A stretch of DNA of 64,000 bases from Brachypodium distachyon (Eukaryota > Streptophyta > Magnoliopsida > Poales > Poaceae). Below, piece by piece: positions 20,060 through 30,832 of this stretch; the stretch's first letter is position 1, and each line of letters starts with the position of its first letter. The DNA lies in assembly GCF_000005505.3 (NCBI RefSeq), contig NC_016133.3, forward strand, positions 16,368,001 to 16,432,000, given 5' to 3'. Made by a program: the position numbers and the translations under genes. The notes under the pieces are model-generated. The model saw nothing but the letters and a program-made list of their open reading frames with translations. It did no database searches and was not told the DNA's origin.

Positions 20060-20370
20060 GGAAGACCAAAAATGTGTGTCGATCGATTTTAAAGTAAATA
20101 TGCTTGACTTTGCACACTCGGGCCTAAGATATCCATCATGCGAAAACTACTTCCAGAGTAGTTCTATAACATTCCCACGGAAATAGTTCAAGGAAGGAAC
20201 GCTTTACGTGTGAGGCCGCATTCCTTTTTTGTGCTATCACTAAGAGAGGCCAAATGTTTGATGCTGTTTAAATAGCAATTAAATATCACAAACTGTTCAT
20301 CTCAGGACCGGAAAGCTTCGAAGCAGTTCCCCTAAATTAGAGACATGGGAGGAGAACAAAAGCAAGAGTT
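20060..20370 (+). repeat. Local dispersed repeat family, copy 5 (partial)
   Basis: Shares GGAAGACCAAAA, the ..TGCGAAAACTACTTCC.. block, GGAAGGAACGCTTTACGTGTGAG and GGGAGGAGAACAAAAGC with the other copies. More diverged than copy 4. Confidence 0.55.
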
Positions 20371-20620
20371 TACCAAGGCTGCTAAAAATGTTCAGTAGTA
20401 ATAGTAGATGAGTGTCCAACAAGGCCAATCACTCCGAAATAGGTAGTCCAGAAACTCAACCAGCTGGGCCTTTTCATGGCGATGCATCTCTTCGGGGCTA
20501 TAGCGAGAGATGGATGTTTAGCAAGTTCCTTAGGTGTACCAGTAGCATGTCAAAGCAGATAATGGAATCCATTCGAAAGCGCGACCGAACAGTGATGAGC
20601 GGTGCTTACAATCGAGTCAT
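20371..20620 (+). other. Intergenic sequence with an unrecognised open frame
   Basis: A frame from 20412 is open up to and into the adjacent CACTA element. The predicted peptide (..KFLRCTSSMSKQIMES..) matches no family I know. The DNA is cut by the CACTA insertion at 20621. Confidence 0.25.
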
Positions 20621-22346
20621 CACTACTAAAAAAACTCATTAGTGACGGTTGAAAAAGTGTATCAGTAACGGACGGACCACCCGTCACTGACTTCCTGTTA
20701 CTGATGTGCTTAACATCAGTAACGGGCGGTCCACCCGTTACTGATGAGGTCCCTCATCAGTAACGGTCAAGCTACAAGCCCGACACTGATATGGATTAGA
20801 AGAAAAAATAAACGAGGCCGGCTCCAAGCCCGCCCCGAATCCACACAGCAGCCTGTTGAATGTTAACAAATCAAAAGAAAAATATCGCCGGCTTCTCAAG
20901 GACACGGTGCCGCTGCCCGCCGCCGCCGGTGCTCCAGGCCCCGCGCGCTAATGCTCCTCTGCATGCCGGTGGAAGAGGGTCACCGGATCCGGTGCCGACG
21001 AGGAGAGAGCGAGAGAGAGTGAGAAATAAGAGGAATAGAGAACTGAGAGCGAGGGAGGGGGCATACCTGCGAGAGCCATGGCCGAGAACTGAGAGAGAGG
21101 GTCGCCGGATCCACCGTCGTGGAGGCCGTGGCGGCCGAATCCTGGCCCGCGGCGACCGAATCTGCCGGCGAGATAGAGAGAGGGCAAGAGGCGGCGACGA
21201 GCTCAGGGGCGGCGGTGATGGAGCTCCATGGCGGCGGAGAGAAGAGGGGAGGCGTCCATGGCGGCCGCCGTTAGTCACCGCAGGCGCGGGCGGCACCGGT
21301 GTGGGTGTGGCCGTCTTGTCGCTCGGGGAGAGAATCGGGGAGGGAGACAGAGAAATCGGGGAGGAAGAGGAGGGGGACTGGTGGGGCACGCGAGGAGACA
21401 GAGGGAGATTGGAGAGATAGAGGGAGGGAAGGGAGGCTGGCGGCGCGGAGGATTGGAGGAAGGAGTTAGGGTTAGTTGTCCTTTATATAGGAAGAATTGG
21501 GTCGGGCCTAAAATGGCTTGGCCCTATCAGTGGCGGGCCTAACTTTATAACCCGTTAGTGATGAGTCCAGTCACTTTTTTTTTGTATTTTTCATACTTCT
21601 TGTAATATGAAGTATTTCATATAATTAAATTGGCCTATAAATTTTCAATATGGTTTAATTTTTGTGAAAAATGGATAGATTTCATTTTGAACAATATTAA
21701 TTGTAGTTGCTTCACAAAAATATCTCATTTTTTGCATTTGGAAATTGGAAAATCACTTTTTATAACCAAAACATGGTAAACCTCTTTGGCAATATGGTTT
21801 TCATTACAAGATTCACCTTTGTGCAAAAATGGATACATTATCATAAAATGTGGCATATAAATTGACAAAACTTTGGCCATTTGGGTTAAAACCTAAAGTT
21901 CAACTATGGGAAAATAACAAGATTGTACTACACATGTCATTTTTTCAAATGTTACCATATGATATTATTATTCCACTATGTTAAACAAGAAAAAATAAGA
22001 CTTCAGCAAAAAGAATTACATTTTTCTGATTTTTTATGAATTAGTTATGATTTTTCCAATCTCCCAAGGTCTCCAAGAGTCATCAGTGGCGGGCCTGGAT
22101 GTAAAGCCCGCCACTGATGCGTGCTTTTCTGAATTTTGTTATTTTTCAGATTGAACCATTAGTAATGGGCCTCTGGGGCCCGTCACTGATGAGGCGTCAT
22201 CAGTGACAGGCGTGAACGCGACCGTCACTGATGAGAGGTCATCAGTGACGGGCACGAAAGGCCCGTGACGGATGATGGTCATCAGTGACGGGCTCGAAAG
22301 GTCCGTCACTGATGTCTCGTCACATATGCACCGTTTTGTAGTAGTG
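20621..22346. mobile_element. Non-autonomous CACTA transposon (1.7 kb)
   Basis: It starts CACTACTAAAAAAA and ends TTTTGTAGTAGTG, the inverted tips of an En/Spm-type element. Both subterminal zones carry many copies of CATCAGTGACGGGC and its reverse complement, the expected transposase-binding repeats (for example 20700-20770 and 22080-22330). The 3-bp flanks are CAT and CAG, so the target duplication is imperfect. The interior has a GC-rich purine/pyrimidine-biased stretch (20900-21540) with open frames of low complexity and no recognisable transposase. It lies between the two F-box/NF-YB copies. A similar subterminal fragment occurs at 50155-50395. Confidence 0.88.
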
Positions 22347-23052
22347 CAGACATAGGATCGGACTGGGACTACAAATTAGTATCTGTTCAACGATTATGTT
22401 AGTGTTGGAAATTTAACTATTCAATAATTCATGTAAATACCAAAGTCTCATGTGAACGATTATTTAGAAGCCGAAACGTTTTCTATTAGTGTACCATGAA
22501 TACGTACAAATAATTGGTGCATGAATGGACCACGAATACGTGCAGCTTAATGGTTACACTAGTGATCCATGAATACATGCAAACTAATTGTTGCACCAGT
22601 GGACAATGAATACGTGTGATTCATGGCTCTGGGCAATGTTCTTGGCTCTGATCTGGACAACGAATACGATTCATGATTCATGGTTCTTGACATAGCGGCG
22701 CAGGGGTGGGCCGTGTGTGTGGTGTCACATCGACCTGGCCGACGACAATTCGGTACAAGATGCGAGGCCGTGGACCGGCGGACCGCAGTGTCGCCTTACC
22801 TCGTGCGTCTTCTCCCGCCGAGATGGAAGAGTCGGAGCAAAATGCGTGGATCTGAACCATCGGTGCCAGCAGAGACATCTCCCATGGCCGACATGGGCCA
22901 AGAAATGCCGGAAATATCTCAGGATCTGGTGGAAGGGAGAGCAAGAGGAAGGGGAGCTCCGGCCTCAGCAGATGCAGCGCGGAGATCGACATGGCTAGAC
23001 GGGCCCAAGGAAACAACCTCCAAAAAGGTGGAGAGGAGGCTGCTGGCCATAA
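22347..23052. other. Intergenic sequence with short tandem repeat and GC-rich patch
   Basis: After the CACTA element comes a 37-bp tandem repeat (22494-22640), then GC-rich sequence at 22680-23040 with overlapping open frames on both strands but no known domain. No gene is supported. Confidence 0.35.
22494..22640. repeat. Tandem repeat, about four 36-37 bp units
   Basis: Unit starts at 22494, 22530, 22567 and 22604, each opening with C(C/A)A(T/C)GAATAC(G/A)TG followed by a TAATTG.TGCA.. part. The last unit is incomplete. Confidence 0.7.
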
Positions 23053-23395
23053 GGCATCTTCAATAAGGTAACTTAGTTGTTACTTAGACGATGACATGTC
23101 AGATTTTGATGATGTCAAAGCAAAAAGAAGAGAGAAGATGAAGTAGTGGTTTCTTCCTAAAAAAACTGCTACTACACGCATACCAAAAACTAAGTAACAA
23201 CTAAGTCACTATTGAAGCAAGAGTTGTTACTTGCATCCTACCTTTGTGAGACCAACTATAATAAATTATAAATATTTTTAGAGTACCAGTTACAAGATGA
23301 AAAAATCACCTGATGGAAGGGTTGATACTTTGTGTTACATTGTTTATCTCTCTCCTTTTAGTAAGAACCTAAGTAACGGCTTGTTGGAGATGCCC
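23053..23395. mobile_element. MITE with GGCATCT ends and TAA flanks
   Basis: The left end GGCATCTTCAATAAGG.AACTTAG and the right end CTAAGTAACGGCTTGTTGGA..GATGCC are imperfect inverted repeats. TAA stands at 23050-23052 and 23396-23398. 343 bp, non-coding. Probably PIF/Harbinger (Tourist) type, judged from the TAA target; a second pair of arms lies inside (AACTTAGTTGTTACTTAG and CTAAGTAACAACTAAGT). Confidence 0.72.
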
Positions 23396-23872
23396 TAATA
23401 TAATTTGCTTTCCAACTTCAGAAAATAATTAGTTGCCTTTCTCTTCAAAACTTTGATCTAAATTTTATTATTGCTCTGTTAATTTTAATTTTTTTTCTTC
23501 TAATCAAATGTCATGTTGTCTTGGGGCGTGTGGATGACGGCCAAATTTATGTTGCTTTGTTAACTTTGTTTCTATTGAATTATCCATGTTGCTTTGTTAA
23601 AAAATTCCTATCGAAATATTCTTGTTTCCAACTCGCTCAATTCAATAACTTTTTTTTTTGAAATGGCAATTCAAAAACTTGAACATGGCAGAAAAATCTA
23701 AGAAAGGTACGCAGTTGAATTTGAACAAAATAGCAAAAGGAATTCCAACATTCCATCAAATTTCGTACATTCTTCCACCAAACCTCCTACGTCCGATCTA
23801 AAGTAGAACCTGGAGCAAAATAAATTTAAAATAGGACGCAGCGCCGTGACGAGCTCGCCGTCTCAGTCTGAC
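23396..23872. other. AT-rich intergenic sequence, no feature seen
   Basis: Holds T-rich runs (for example at 23650) and no recognisable gene. Probably includes the 3' flank of F-box copy 2. Confidence 0.4.
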
Positions 23873-25143
23873 TCAGAGTCGGGCTCGGAATGTTGCGGAG
23901 AACATAGCCTCCATTTCATACACATCGTCCTGTTTGATCGCAATGGTATGGAGATCTGGGCAGTGCACACGAGGCCAGCGTCCAGGCAGCCAGACATGCC
24001 TGATCTTGGCGCAGCGAGCTAGGAGTTCATCGTTGACTTCAAGGTAGGGGCATGCGGTGAGGTCAAGGCACTCGAGGTGCGGGCAGCCTTCGAGGATGGC
24101 ATGGACTCCTTTGGTCAGGTTGTCGCATGCCAGCTGGAGGAGTCGCAGTTCGTGCAGGTTTGCTGCGATAGCGAAGGCCACCCGATTGTGCCCTGCCTCC
24201 CAGACCATGGCCATGTAGTGGTCGTTGTCATCATCAGTATCATCATGGATGAGGATGCGTTGTTCCAAGCTCATCTCTCACATCATTGCATCTGAGTTGA
24301 ACCAAGGCACACGATTCTTAGGCGTTTCAGCTCTGGGCGCACTGCGCCAAGCTGCTTGTAAAAATATGCTGGCTGCTTCTGATGCGAGCACTCTATCTCT
24401 TCTAGCATTGGACATTTAGCTGCAAGCCTAGCAACTTTGTCATCCTGAAAGCATCCAGAGGAGATGATTTGAATGCTCTTTAACGAGTTGCCTCTGCAGA
24501 GTTAAAGAGTCAGAATAAACATGATATATAAAATAAACTTCAGACAAGAAATAAAACAGGACTGCATAACAAGTTTGCAGTAAGCATAATTTCTCCTTAA
24601 AGCCAAGTAGTTGGAGAGATCACATAATCGCGTGCCATAAATATCAAATTAGAGGTCAAAGTTTAGGGCCCAAGTGAAATTCATGCTTCGCAAAAACTAT
24701 TAAGGCGTGACAGTGCTCAAGACTGATAGGTCATACATAGTGAAAAGGAAGTGCAGACATGCAAGAGCAGAAACTTAGGGCCCAAAGAAAAATACCTGCT
24801 TGCAATGTAATCCAGGAGTTCGCTACTGACAAACTTCTCTGCCCAGAATGACTCCATACGTCCGTCAGAACGATCTATGGCCACCTTCGCCATTTTGCAC
24901 ATGACATTTCCCGCCTTCGAGAAAACCACGTTGTGCCCCGTCATGTCCTCGAATCGCCACAACTCAGTCAACTTGGCGGCCTCCAACCATGAGTGGCACA
25001 CAAGCCCTGCGCCCATCAGGATCTCAATGGTCCCAAGCTTTGTGAAGATAGCAGAAAGCGCATCAACTGTGAGCTCAGACCAATCCCTAACTTCAGGCAC
25101 AGGCAGAGGGTTTGGTTCTGCCACCATTTTGCGAGGAAGTACC
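23873..25143 (-). pseudogene. F-box/LRR protein (SKIP19/FBL23-like), copy 2
   Basis: Paralogue of the gene at 14096-15880. Exon A is 24796-25127 (ATG at 25127): [37 protein letters not shown], same donor. Exon B is 23873-24493. Compared with copy 1, exon B has lost one base in ATC(C)ATGTGCC near 24310, so translation ends after ..STQMQ at TGA about 24286. In the original frame another stop (ATG TGA GAG) follows. The LRR part downstream is still readable: [49 protein letters not shown]. The lesions differ from the one in copy 1. Probably non-functional, unless expressed as an F-box-only protein of about 200 residues. Confidence 0.82.
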
Positions 25144-25695
25144 TAAAAATAAGGGTATCATAAAAAAGAGAACAAGGATGACCAACTTTAATTTGTATGA
25201 TGCCATGCTAAATTACAGTTTGCACACAAGATAGAAGAATCAAATTCAATGTAGTTAGGAGCAGCTTCTCTGTACCATTGTAATTTGTAAACCCAACTAT
25301 TAGGATTAAACTTATGGATTATAAATGGTTTAGACTGAAGAAACTTCAGATCTCTAAGTCTTTTTATATATGTCCATTACTCTAATCAACATTCCAACTA
25401 ACAAAACCTCATATTTACTAATAGATGAAACATGTAAAACTCTCCGTCCCAATGCATAATGTGTGAAGAGCACCTCCAAGGTCTCCCCTATCTTATAGTC
25501 ATATTTGGGGAATTAATACATCCAAAAAATTGTGTCCAGCAGATTCCCAATCCATTTCCCATTCCTAGCCATCCCCCATATACTACTCACAGATCTTGTA
25601 TGTTAATTAGTGATAAGTGATGCTGATAATTGTTATGTGGTTATCACATGGAATTTGATGCTAATTTTTTTCTCAAGTCTTAACTTAGATGTAAT
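25144..25695. other. Upstream flank of F-box copy 2
   Basis: Bases 25144-25500 align with 15881-16210 of copy 1. After that a worn MITE end (GAGCACCTCCAAGG) and AT-rich sequence. No gene. Confidence 0.5.
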
Positions 25696-25880
25696 TACTC
25701 CCTCCTTTTCACAAAGGTTGGAGTATTTTGTTTCGTAAAACAAGACTTTGAACAAGAATTACACTATTAATATGTAATCTATATGATACAAAATCATGAT
25801 TATTAGAAAGAACTTTTAAAGACGAATCTATTGATATAAATTTCATGTATGTAAAAACACATATTAATAGAGTTATTGAC
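25696..25880. mobile_element. Degraded MITE with one CTCCCTC end
   Basis: Begins TACTCCCTCCTTTTCACAAA, as many grass MITEs do, but I find no matching inverted end downstream. The interior has TTGTTTCGTAAAACAAGAC. Class and right border are uncertain. Confidence 0.4.
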
Positions 25881-25999
25881 CGGATTATATCTCATAAAGT
25901 GAAGCGGATTGAAGTACACCCATATATACAAGCTCTTAAACATTTCTCAGAAATCAGAGTCTTCCCAATTTTGGTCGATTTACCAAAAACATCCCACAT

Positions 26000-26476
26000 T
26001 CAGTACGCACGCACCCCTCTGTACTTCTGGAGGTAGAGTTTCAGAGGTTGGATGTAGTCCTGAAACCCCAGCGTGGCCATCGCCCACAGCAGGTGGTCTC
26101 CGGTGATGGCCTCCTGCTTCTCCTTCCTGCACTTGCCACTCGCCCTGCATTGCAGAAAGCACATACACAAGTCAGCCGGCAAAACCGAAAGCTACAAAAG
26201 GGAAAAAGAAAAGAAGGCAAAACAGAGTAAAGCGTCCCGTTTTATTTATTACTCTCTGGTGACGAAGGCGATGAACTCGGAGACGAACGCCTGCACGGCC
26301 TCCTTGGCATCCTTGCCGATCTTGCCGTTGGGAGCGATGACCTTCCGCATGATGCTGCTGATGTTGGCGATGGGCAGGAGCTGGCCGTCCTGCTGCTCCC
26401 TGCCGCCGCCGCTACCGTCGGCCCCGCCACCGCCCACCGCATCCTGGGCTCGCCGCCGGCGCGTCCCTCATGTGTG
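26000..26476 (-). pseudogene. NF-YB: NF-YB copy 2, amino-terminal frame broken
   Basis: Paralogue of 18483-18954. The histone fold is intact: exon 1 (to 26253) encodes [40 protein letters not shown]. The intron is GTAATAAAT..TGCAG, and exon 2 (26000-26144) encodes ASGKCRKEKQEAITGDHLLW, LGFQDYIQPLKLYLQKYRG, ending VRAY-TGA. The splice join gives GA|G and restores the conserved E-A-S-G-K-C. However, the ATG matching copy 1 (at about 26470) runs in another frame and meets TAG after 19 codons, because the glycine-coding run differs by an indel; the histone-fold frame has TGA just upstream and no ATG. So copy 2 keeps what copy 1 lost and the reverse. An upstream alternative start or exon cannot be excluded. 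Confidence 0.78.
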
Positions 26477-26760
26477 CTCCGCCGCCCCAACCGAAACACA
26501 AGTCGATTAATCAGATCGGCCACCAAACCCTAACCCCCGGAAGGCTCGAGAATCGCTCGGAGGACGGAGCGAAGAGGGGTTTGCATAAAGAGGGAGAGAG
26601 AGCGAGCGAGCGAGCGAGCGAGATGTTCCCTCGGCGCGCGACGTGGCAACTGGTGAAAGAAAAACAGAGAAGACGAGGCGGCGAACATTTTGGTGCAAGA
26701 AAAGCTGTTTACCACCCCACGCCCTGCCAAATTTTGGTGCGCCCACGACTCTTCGGGCTG
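26477..26760. promoter_or_regulatory. Presumed NF-YB copy 2 upstream region
   Basis: Shares ACCAAACCCTAACCCC and GGAAGGCTCGAGAATCGCTC with copy 1 (18975-19020) and later ACGTGGCAACTGGTG.. with 19100-19125. A GAGC microsatellite lies near 26600. The homology to copy 1 ends before 26760. Confidence 0.45.
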
Positions 26761-27371
26761 TGATTTGGTTAGCTGCGGCTAGAATAAGAATAAAAGCTGG
26801 TTATAGGGATTTAAATATCATATTTGTGTTTAGTTGGATGAGTTAGAAAAGGAAGTGGACTGATAGCTAACAGCCAGCTGCAGCACAAGCTCCTAGGTTA
26901 TTTGTGAGAGTGAAATGTGGATCCAGATTTAATAAAATACAACATCTTATAGCTCACTATTGTACATGTTAGTTATTAGATGGGCTTATAGCGAGGTGCT
27001 GGCTACTACTATTGCTCTTGCTCTTAGCGAGGCTCGCCAACGCTACTCACCTGAAAATTCGTTCACACTAGTTCAATCATGTGCCCACGCGCGGGCGAGT
27101 CGTTGGAGGCCAAATCGCTCGTCAAATCCTGGACGAGCCAATTGTTGGCGTTGTGCGCTGGGGCTTAAAACAAACAACGGAAATTCTAAGTGGGGCACGT
27201 GCCCCACTTGATCGATCTTACTGTGCGGCGTTCCCCTTCTCATTGTCTTATCCGCTCTCTCTCTCTCTTTTCTTTTTCTCCTCTTGATCTTGTCCTCTCA
27301 CTAGCCTTTCTCCTCTCGATCTCATCCCCTGGGTTTTCTCCCGATGGTAGGACCTCACGGCGGACGCAAGA
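26761..27371. other. Intergenic sequence and upstream part of a GC-rich locus
   Basis: No gene recognised. It contains a 22-bp palindrome (27188-27209) and a CT-rich tract (27250-27330) like a 5' UTR. It leads into GC-rich sequence that continues after the hAT and CACTA insertions. Confidence 0.35.
27188..27209. promoter_or_regulatory. 22-bp perfect palindrome with a G-box core
   Basis: AAGTGGGGCAC followed by its exact reverse complement; the centre is CACGTG (27196-27201), the G-box bound by bZIP and bHLH factors. It is followed about 60 bp later by a CT-rich tract. It may be a promoter element of the disrupted GC-rich locus. Confidence 0.5.
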
Positions 27372-27948
27372 GGCGGCATCATAGTTTTAAATAGCGGGCT
27401 AAGCCATTTAGCGGCAGCCTGCTCCAGAAGCTATACGTGCTATAGCGATGCTATAATGGCGCTAAGACATTTAGCGGATTTTTAAAAAATCATACAAAAG
27501 TATCAATAAATGAGGCATCATATGATAAATAAAAAATCTTCCCCTTGACATCACTAGGAACTACTTGACACTTAGAAACACCACTTGTAATGCCAGCAAG
27601 GTGGTACCTAACTCTAGTAATGCCAACAATGCACATATTGGGACAATAGCACCATTTAATATGATGTTTTTGCTCAAATTTAAAAAACTACAATGAGCTG
27701 AGACACTGCTTGAGATGTGATGGGATTTAGGCCACCCCTATGCCAGAAGCCCAAAAAATAATTATCACAGGGTTAGCTTAGCGCGCTAACGATCCCAAAA
27801 TATAGCACTATAGCGTGATTAGCGGAGCTAATAGCGTTTTTTCTCAGGTTAGCATTAAAACTACATAGCTTTAGCGCGATCCCTCTCCAAACGCTATAGC
27901 GCCGCTATAGCGATGCTAGAGCGCGCTATTTAAAACTTTGGGCGGCAG
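27372..27948. mobile_element. hAT-type MITE with 8-bp duplication
   Basis: The element at 27380-27940 (561 bp) starts CATAGTTTTAAATAGCGGGC and ends with the reverse complement of CAAAGTTTTAAATAGCGCGC. The flanking 8-mers GGCGGCAT (27372-27379) and GGCGGCAG (27941-27948) differ by one base, as expected for an older hAT duplication. No coding capacity. It sits 77 bp upstream of the large CACTA element. Confidence 0.82.
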
Positions 27949-28024
27949 TGGCGGCGACGACAAAGCAGAGCGTTGCAGCGGCGACGGCGGAGCAGGGACG
28001 GCCACGGAGCAGCTTGCAGCGGCG

Positions 28025-28815
28025 CACTACGGGAAAACCGGGCGTTGCCGGCGGCAAGGCACTTTGCCGGAGGCTTACATCGGGCCGCCGGCAAAGAGGC
28101 GCTATGCCGTGGGCCGGCAGAAAAGCCCACGGCATAGGGTCGGCCGCCAGCAAATCTTCCGAAAGGCCGGCGGCAAAGGACGGCCGCCGACAAAGAGACC
28201 CTGCACATGGGCCCGCGTGCGAGGTTAACGACGGGCGAAACGGCCGGCGGGGAGGGAAAAAAACTATCTTTGCCGACGGCCACCAAAAAAAAGCTGCCGG
28301 CAAAGTGATTCGTTTTTCCCACGACATTCCGTTCAAATTTGGACGCGCGCGCACGAATTAAAAAAAAAAAGAAATAACCCTTTGCCGGCGGCCCCGAGAA
28401 AAGGCCGCCGGCAAAGGCCATTTCTTTTTTATTTTTTCCCACGTGTCCCCCGTCCGAATTGAACCGAACAAAAAAAAAGAAATTAACCCTTTGCCATTGG
28501 CCCCGATAAACAGCCGCCGGCAAAGGAGAATTTTCTTTTTTCTTTTTGTCCAAAGTCCCCCGTTTGAATTGAAACGGACGAAAAAAAAACCCTTTGCCGG
28601 TGGCCCCGATAAATAGCCGCCGGCAAAGGCTGCTTTGCCGAAGGCCCACATAATAGCCGCCGGCAAAGCATTTTTTTTCCTTTTTTTGTTTGTTTGTGAT
28701 GTAAATCAACCATATTGTAAACACATAGAGAAATATATATTGTTGTTTAGATTGAACCCAATTTACACTTATAAAATAAAGAAAACTAATTACTCTTTGC
28801 CGGCGGCAGTGAGTT
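28025..28815. repeat. 5' subterminal repeats of the large CACTA
   Basis: At least twelve CTTTGCCG(G/A)CGGC-like motifs in both orientations, often as facing pairs around a CCCCGA(G/T)AA.. centre (for example 28380-28410, 28600-28630). A 110-120 bp unit ending in GTCC..CCCGT(C/T).GAATTGAA is repeated at about 28440 and 28555. Confidence 0.85.
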
Positions 28816-28929
28816 AATTGGTTACGATCGGTTCATCGACGCATGAAATGACGAAACAAATGGTTTCCCGGCTTTCCCCTTGTGCATGGTGTGCCATGTA
28901 TAAGTAAATGAAGGGTGTGTTAATGGTAA

Positions 28930-29995
28930 AATCCAATCGATAGCCCTGATGTGACACTTCCTTTGCAAACAATACTAGCGAATGGGCATGAATGTTCCAC
29001 ACTTGAGGGGAAAAGTCTCAATTCAGACCGACGGGACATAATTTAGTCGGTCCATGGGATAGATGTTTGCTTTTTCATGTTAACATGTCGTAATACAACA
29101 ATATGATATAGTAAAGTGACATGAAAACCCAAGTTTTGGTGAAAAGCTAGTAAGAAAACACTAAGAAACATTCAAACCCAAGCCCTAGAGTGAGGAAAAC
29201 ACGCAATTCAGACCGAGGGAGAAGAATTCTGTGAGGGCTTGGGGTAGATTTGTTGTTTTACATGTGCCCATGCGGCAATAGAACACCAAGTAATAGCAAA
29301 ACATCAGGAAAACCAATGTTTTGGTGAAAAGCTACCCCGTAGATGCCACGAGGCCCGCAGGAGGGGGCGATGCCTCAAATCACACGACGGATGGTCTCTA
29401 GAGAACTTGAAATCTTGGATGATGTCAACAAATGGGTACATAGAGATGGTGTTAATCTGAGGTTGCACTTCCTTCACAAACTAGACTAACCCGCACGAAC
29501 GTTCCAGACTTGGGGGGGGGGGGGGGGGGGAGTCGCAATTCGGACGGACGGAGCAGAATCCTTTGAGGACTTGGGTAGCTTTTTGGTTTTTCATGTCCCC
29601 ATGTGCTAGTACAACACAAAGGTATAGAGTAAAGTGACTTGAGAACACAAGTTTTGGTGAAAAGCTAGCCCGGAGACGCCACGAGGCCCGCAGGAGAGGG
29701 CAATGCCTGAAATCACACGACGAATGATCCAGAGAACTTGAAATCTTGGATGATGTCATCAAATGGGTTCATAAAGATGGTGTTAAGAGGAAAACACAAT
29801 CCAAGTATCTGAGGTTGCACTTCCTTCACAAACTAGACTAACCCGCACGGAAGTTCCGGACTTAAGGGGGAAAAGTCGCAATCCGGACGGACGGAGCAGA
29901 ATTCTTTAAGAAATTGGGTAGATTTTTGGTTTTCATGTTCAAATGTCCTAATAGAACAAAAAGGAAGTCTAAAGTGACAGAAAACCCCAGTGTTT
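28930..29995. repeat. Diverged tandem repeat inside the CACTA, with a 19-G run
   Basis: Four unit-like copies share TTTTGGTGAAAAGCTA (about 29133, 29319, 29650, with a worn fourth near 29985) and GGTTGCACTTCCTTCACAAA (29461, 29813); the spacing is about 190, 330 and 335 bp. A run of 19 G stands at 29512-29530. Non-coding. Confidence 0.75.
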
Positions 29996-30034
29996 AGTGA
30001 ATAATTAAAGTAAAAAACTGGAAAAAAATTTGGA

Positions 30035-30520
30035 AAAAGTCTTTGCCGGCGGCTTTTTGTGGGTCCGCCGTCAAAGGTTTCTTTGCCTGCGGCTTTTTGT
30101 CGGGCCACCGGCAAAGCGCGCTTAAAAAAAACAAAAACCCTCCCCCCCCTCTCTCTCTCTCTCTCTCTCGCGTTCCCTTCTCTCTCGCGCGCCCGCGCCC
30201 GACCGCCGCCTCTGCCGCCCCCGTCCCTTGCCCCCCGGCCGGATCCGCCCAGATCCGGCCTCCCCCTCCCTCTCCCTGCCGGCCCATGCCACCCCGACCC
30301 CCCTCTCCCCCGCCGCCCCTGCCTCCTCGGCACCCCGCCCCACCGCGCCGCCTCCCCTCCACTCCTTCGCCACCCCACCCCGCCGCCTACCCTCCTCTCC
30401 TCCCGCCACCCCGCCCCACCCCGTCGCCGCCCCCGCCTCCCTCCTTCCTCCCCCACCGCCGGCCTCCCCTCCTCCCCTCTCAGCCCCCTCCGACCACCTT
30501 CCGGCCCCCTCTGGTGAGCA
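30035..30520 (+). promoter_or_regulatory. Internal GCCGGC motifs and CT/CCG-rich leader
   Basis: Facing CTTTGCCGGCGGC motifs recur at 30040-30120, followed by a CTCTCT tract and about 350 bp of pyrimidine- and CCG-rich sequence ending at CTCTGGTGAGC, a plausible 5' UTR donor at about 30512. This looks like the promoter/leader of the CACTA transposase transcript. Proline-rich frames here are composition effects. Confidence 0.5.
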
Positions 30521-30529
30521 TTTTTTTCT

Positions 30530-30735
30530 TTTTTTTTGCATATGAAATGTACAATTATATGGTAGCTTGTAGTTAGCTTAATTATAGTAGCTTAATTGTT
30601 TGCATATAGTAGCTTAATTTATATGCTAGCTTGTAGTTAGCTTAATTATAGTAGCGTAACTTGTATGCATATACTAGCTTTATTTATATGCATATTGTAG
30701 CTTAATTTGTATGCATAATTGTAATTAAGTTTGTA
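30530..30735. repeat. AT-rich tandem repeat (TAGCTTAATT)
   Basis: Repeats of AGCTTAATT with TTATATGC or TTGTATGCATA spacers occur about eight times. Probably intronic sequence of the transposase transcript. Confidence 0.6.
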
Positions 30736-30745
30736 TAACTGTTAC

Positions 30746-30832
30746 TTAGGGTTTAGGATTTAGGGTTAGGGTTTAAGGGTTGGGTTAGGGTTTAGGGTTT
30801 AGAGGGTTAGGGTTTAGGGTTTGTATAACTGT
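30746..30832. repeat. Interstitial telomere-like repeat
   Basis: About ten TTTAGGG or variant units on the + strand, the plant telomere motif. It is bracketed by a direct repeat TTTGTATAACTGTTACTTAG at about 30730 and 30830, so it arose or was copied as one block. Confidence 0.8.

Noticed and set aside
20596..20620. Peptide SGAYNRVI next to the CACTA element resembles RPN12 EGAYNRVL
   Set aside because: Only about eight residues match and the surrounding frame shows no RPN12 sequence. Probably chance, not a second RPN12 copy.
20860..21540. Long arginine- and glycine-rich frames in the small CACTA
   Set aside because: Purine-rich low-complexity DNA; open frames on both strands, no recognisable protein or start context.
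22680..23066. Open frames on both strands in a GC-rich patch
   Set aside because: No known domain, no splice or start support, and both strands are open.
27926..28724. 260-codon minus-strand frame with repeated CRRLFIGA-like blocks
   Set aside because: It reads through the CACTA subterminal GCCGGC repeats; the repeated peptide is only the DNA motif translated.
30130..30576. Long proline/alanine- or glycine/arginine-rich open frames on both strands
   Set aside because: CCG/CT-rich composition keeps all frames open. It sits where a CACTA leader is expected and has no domain.
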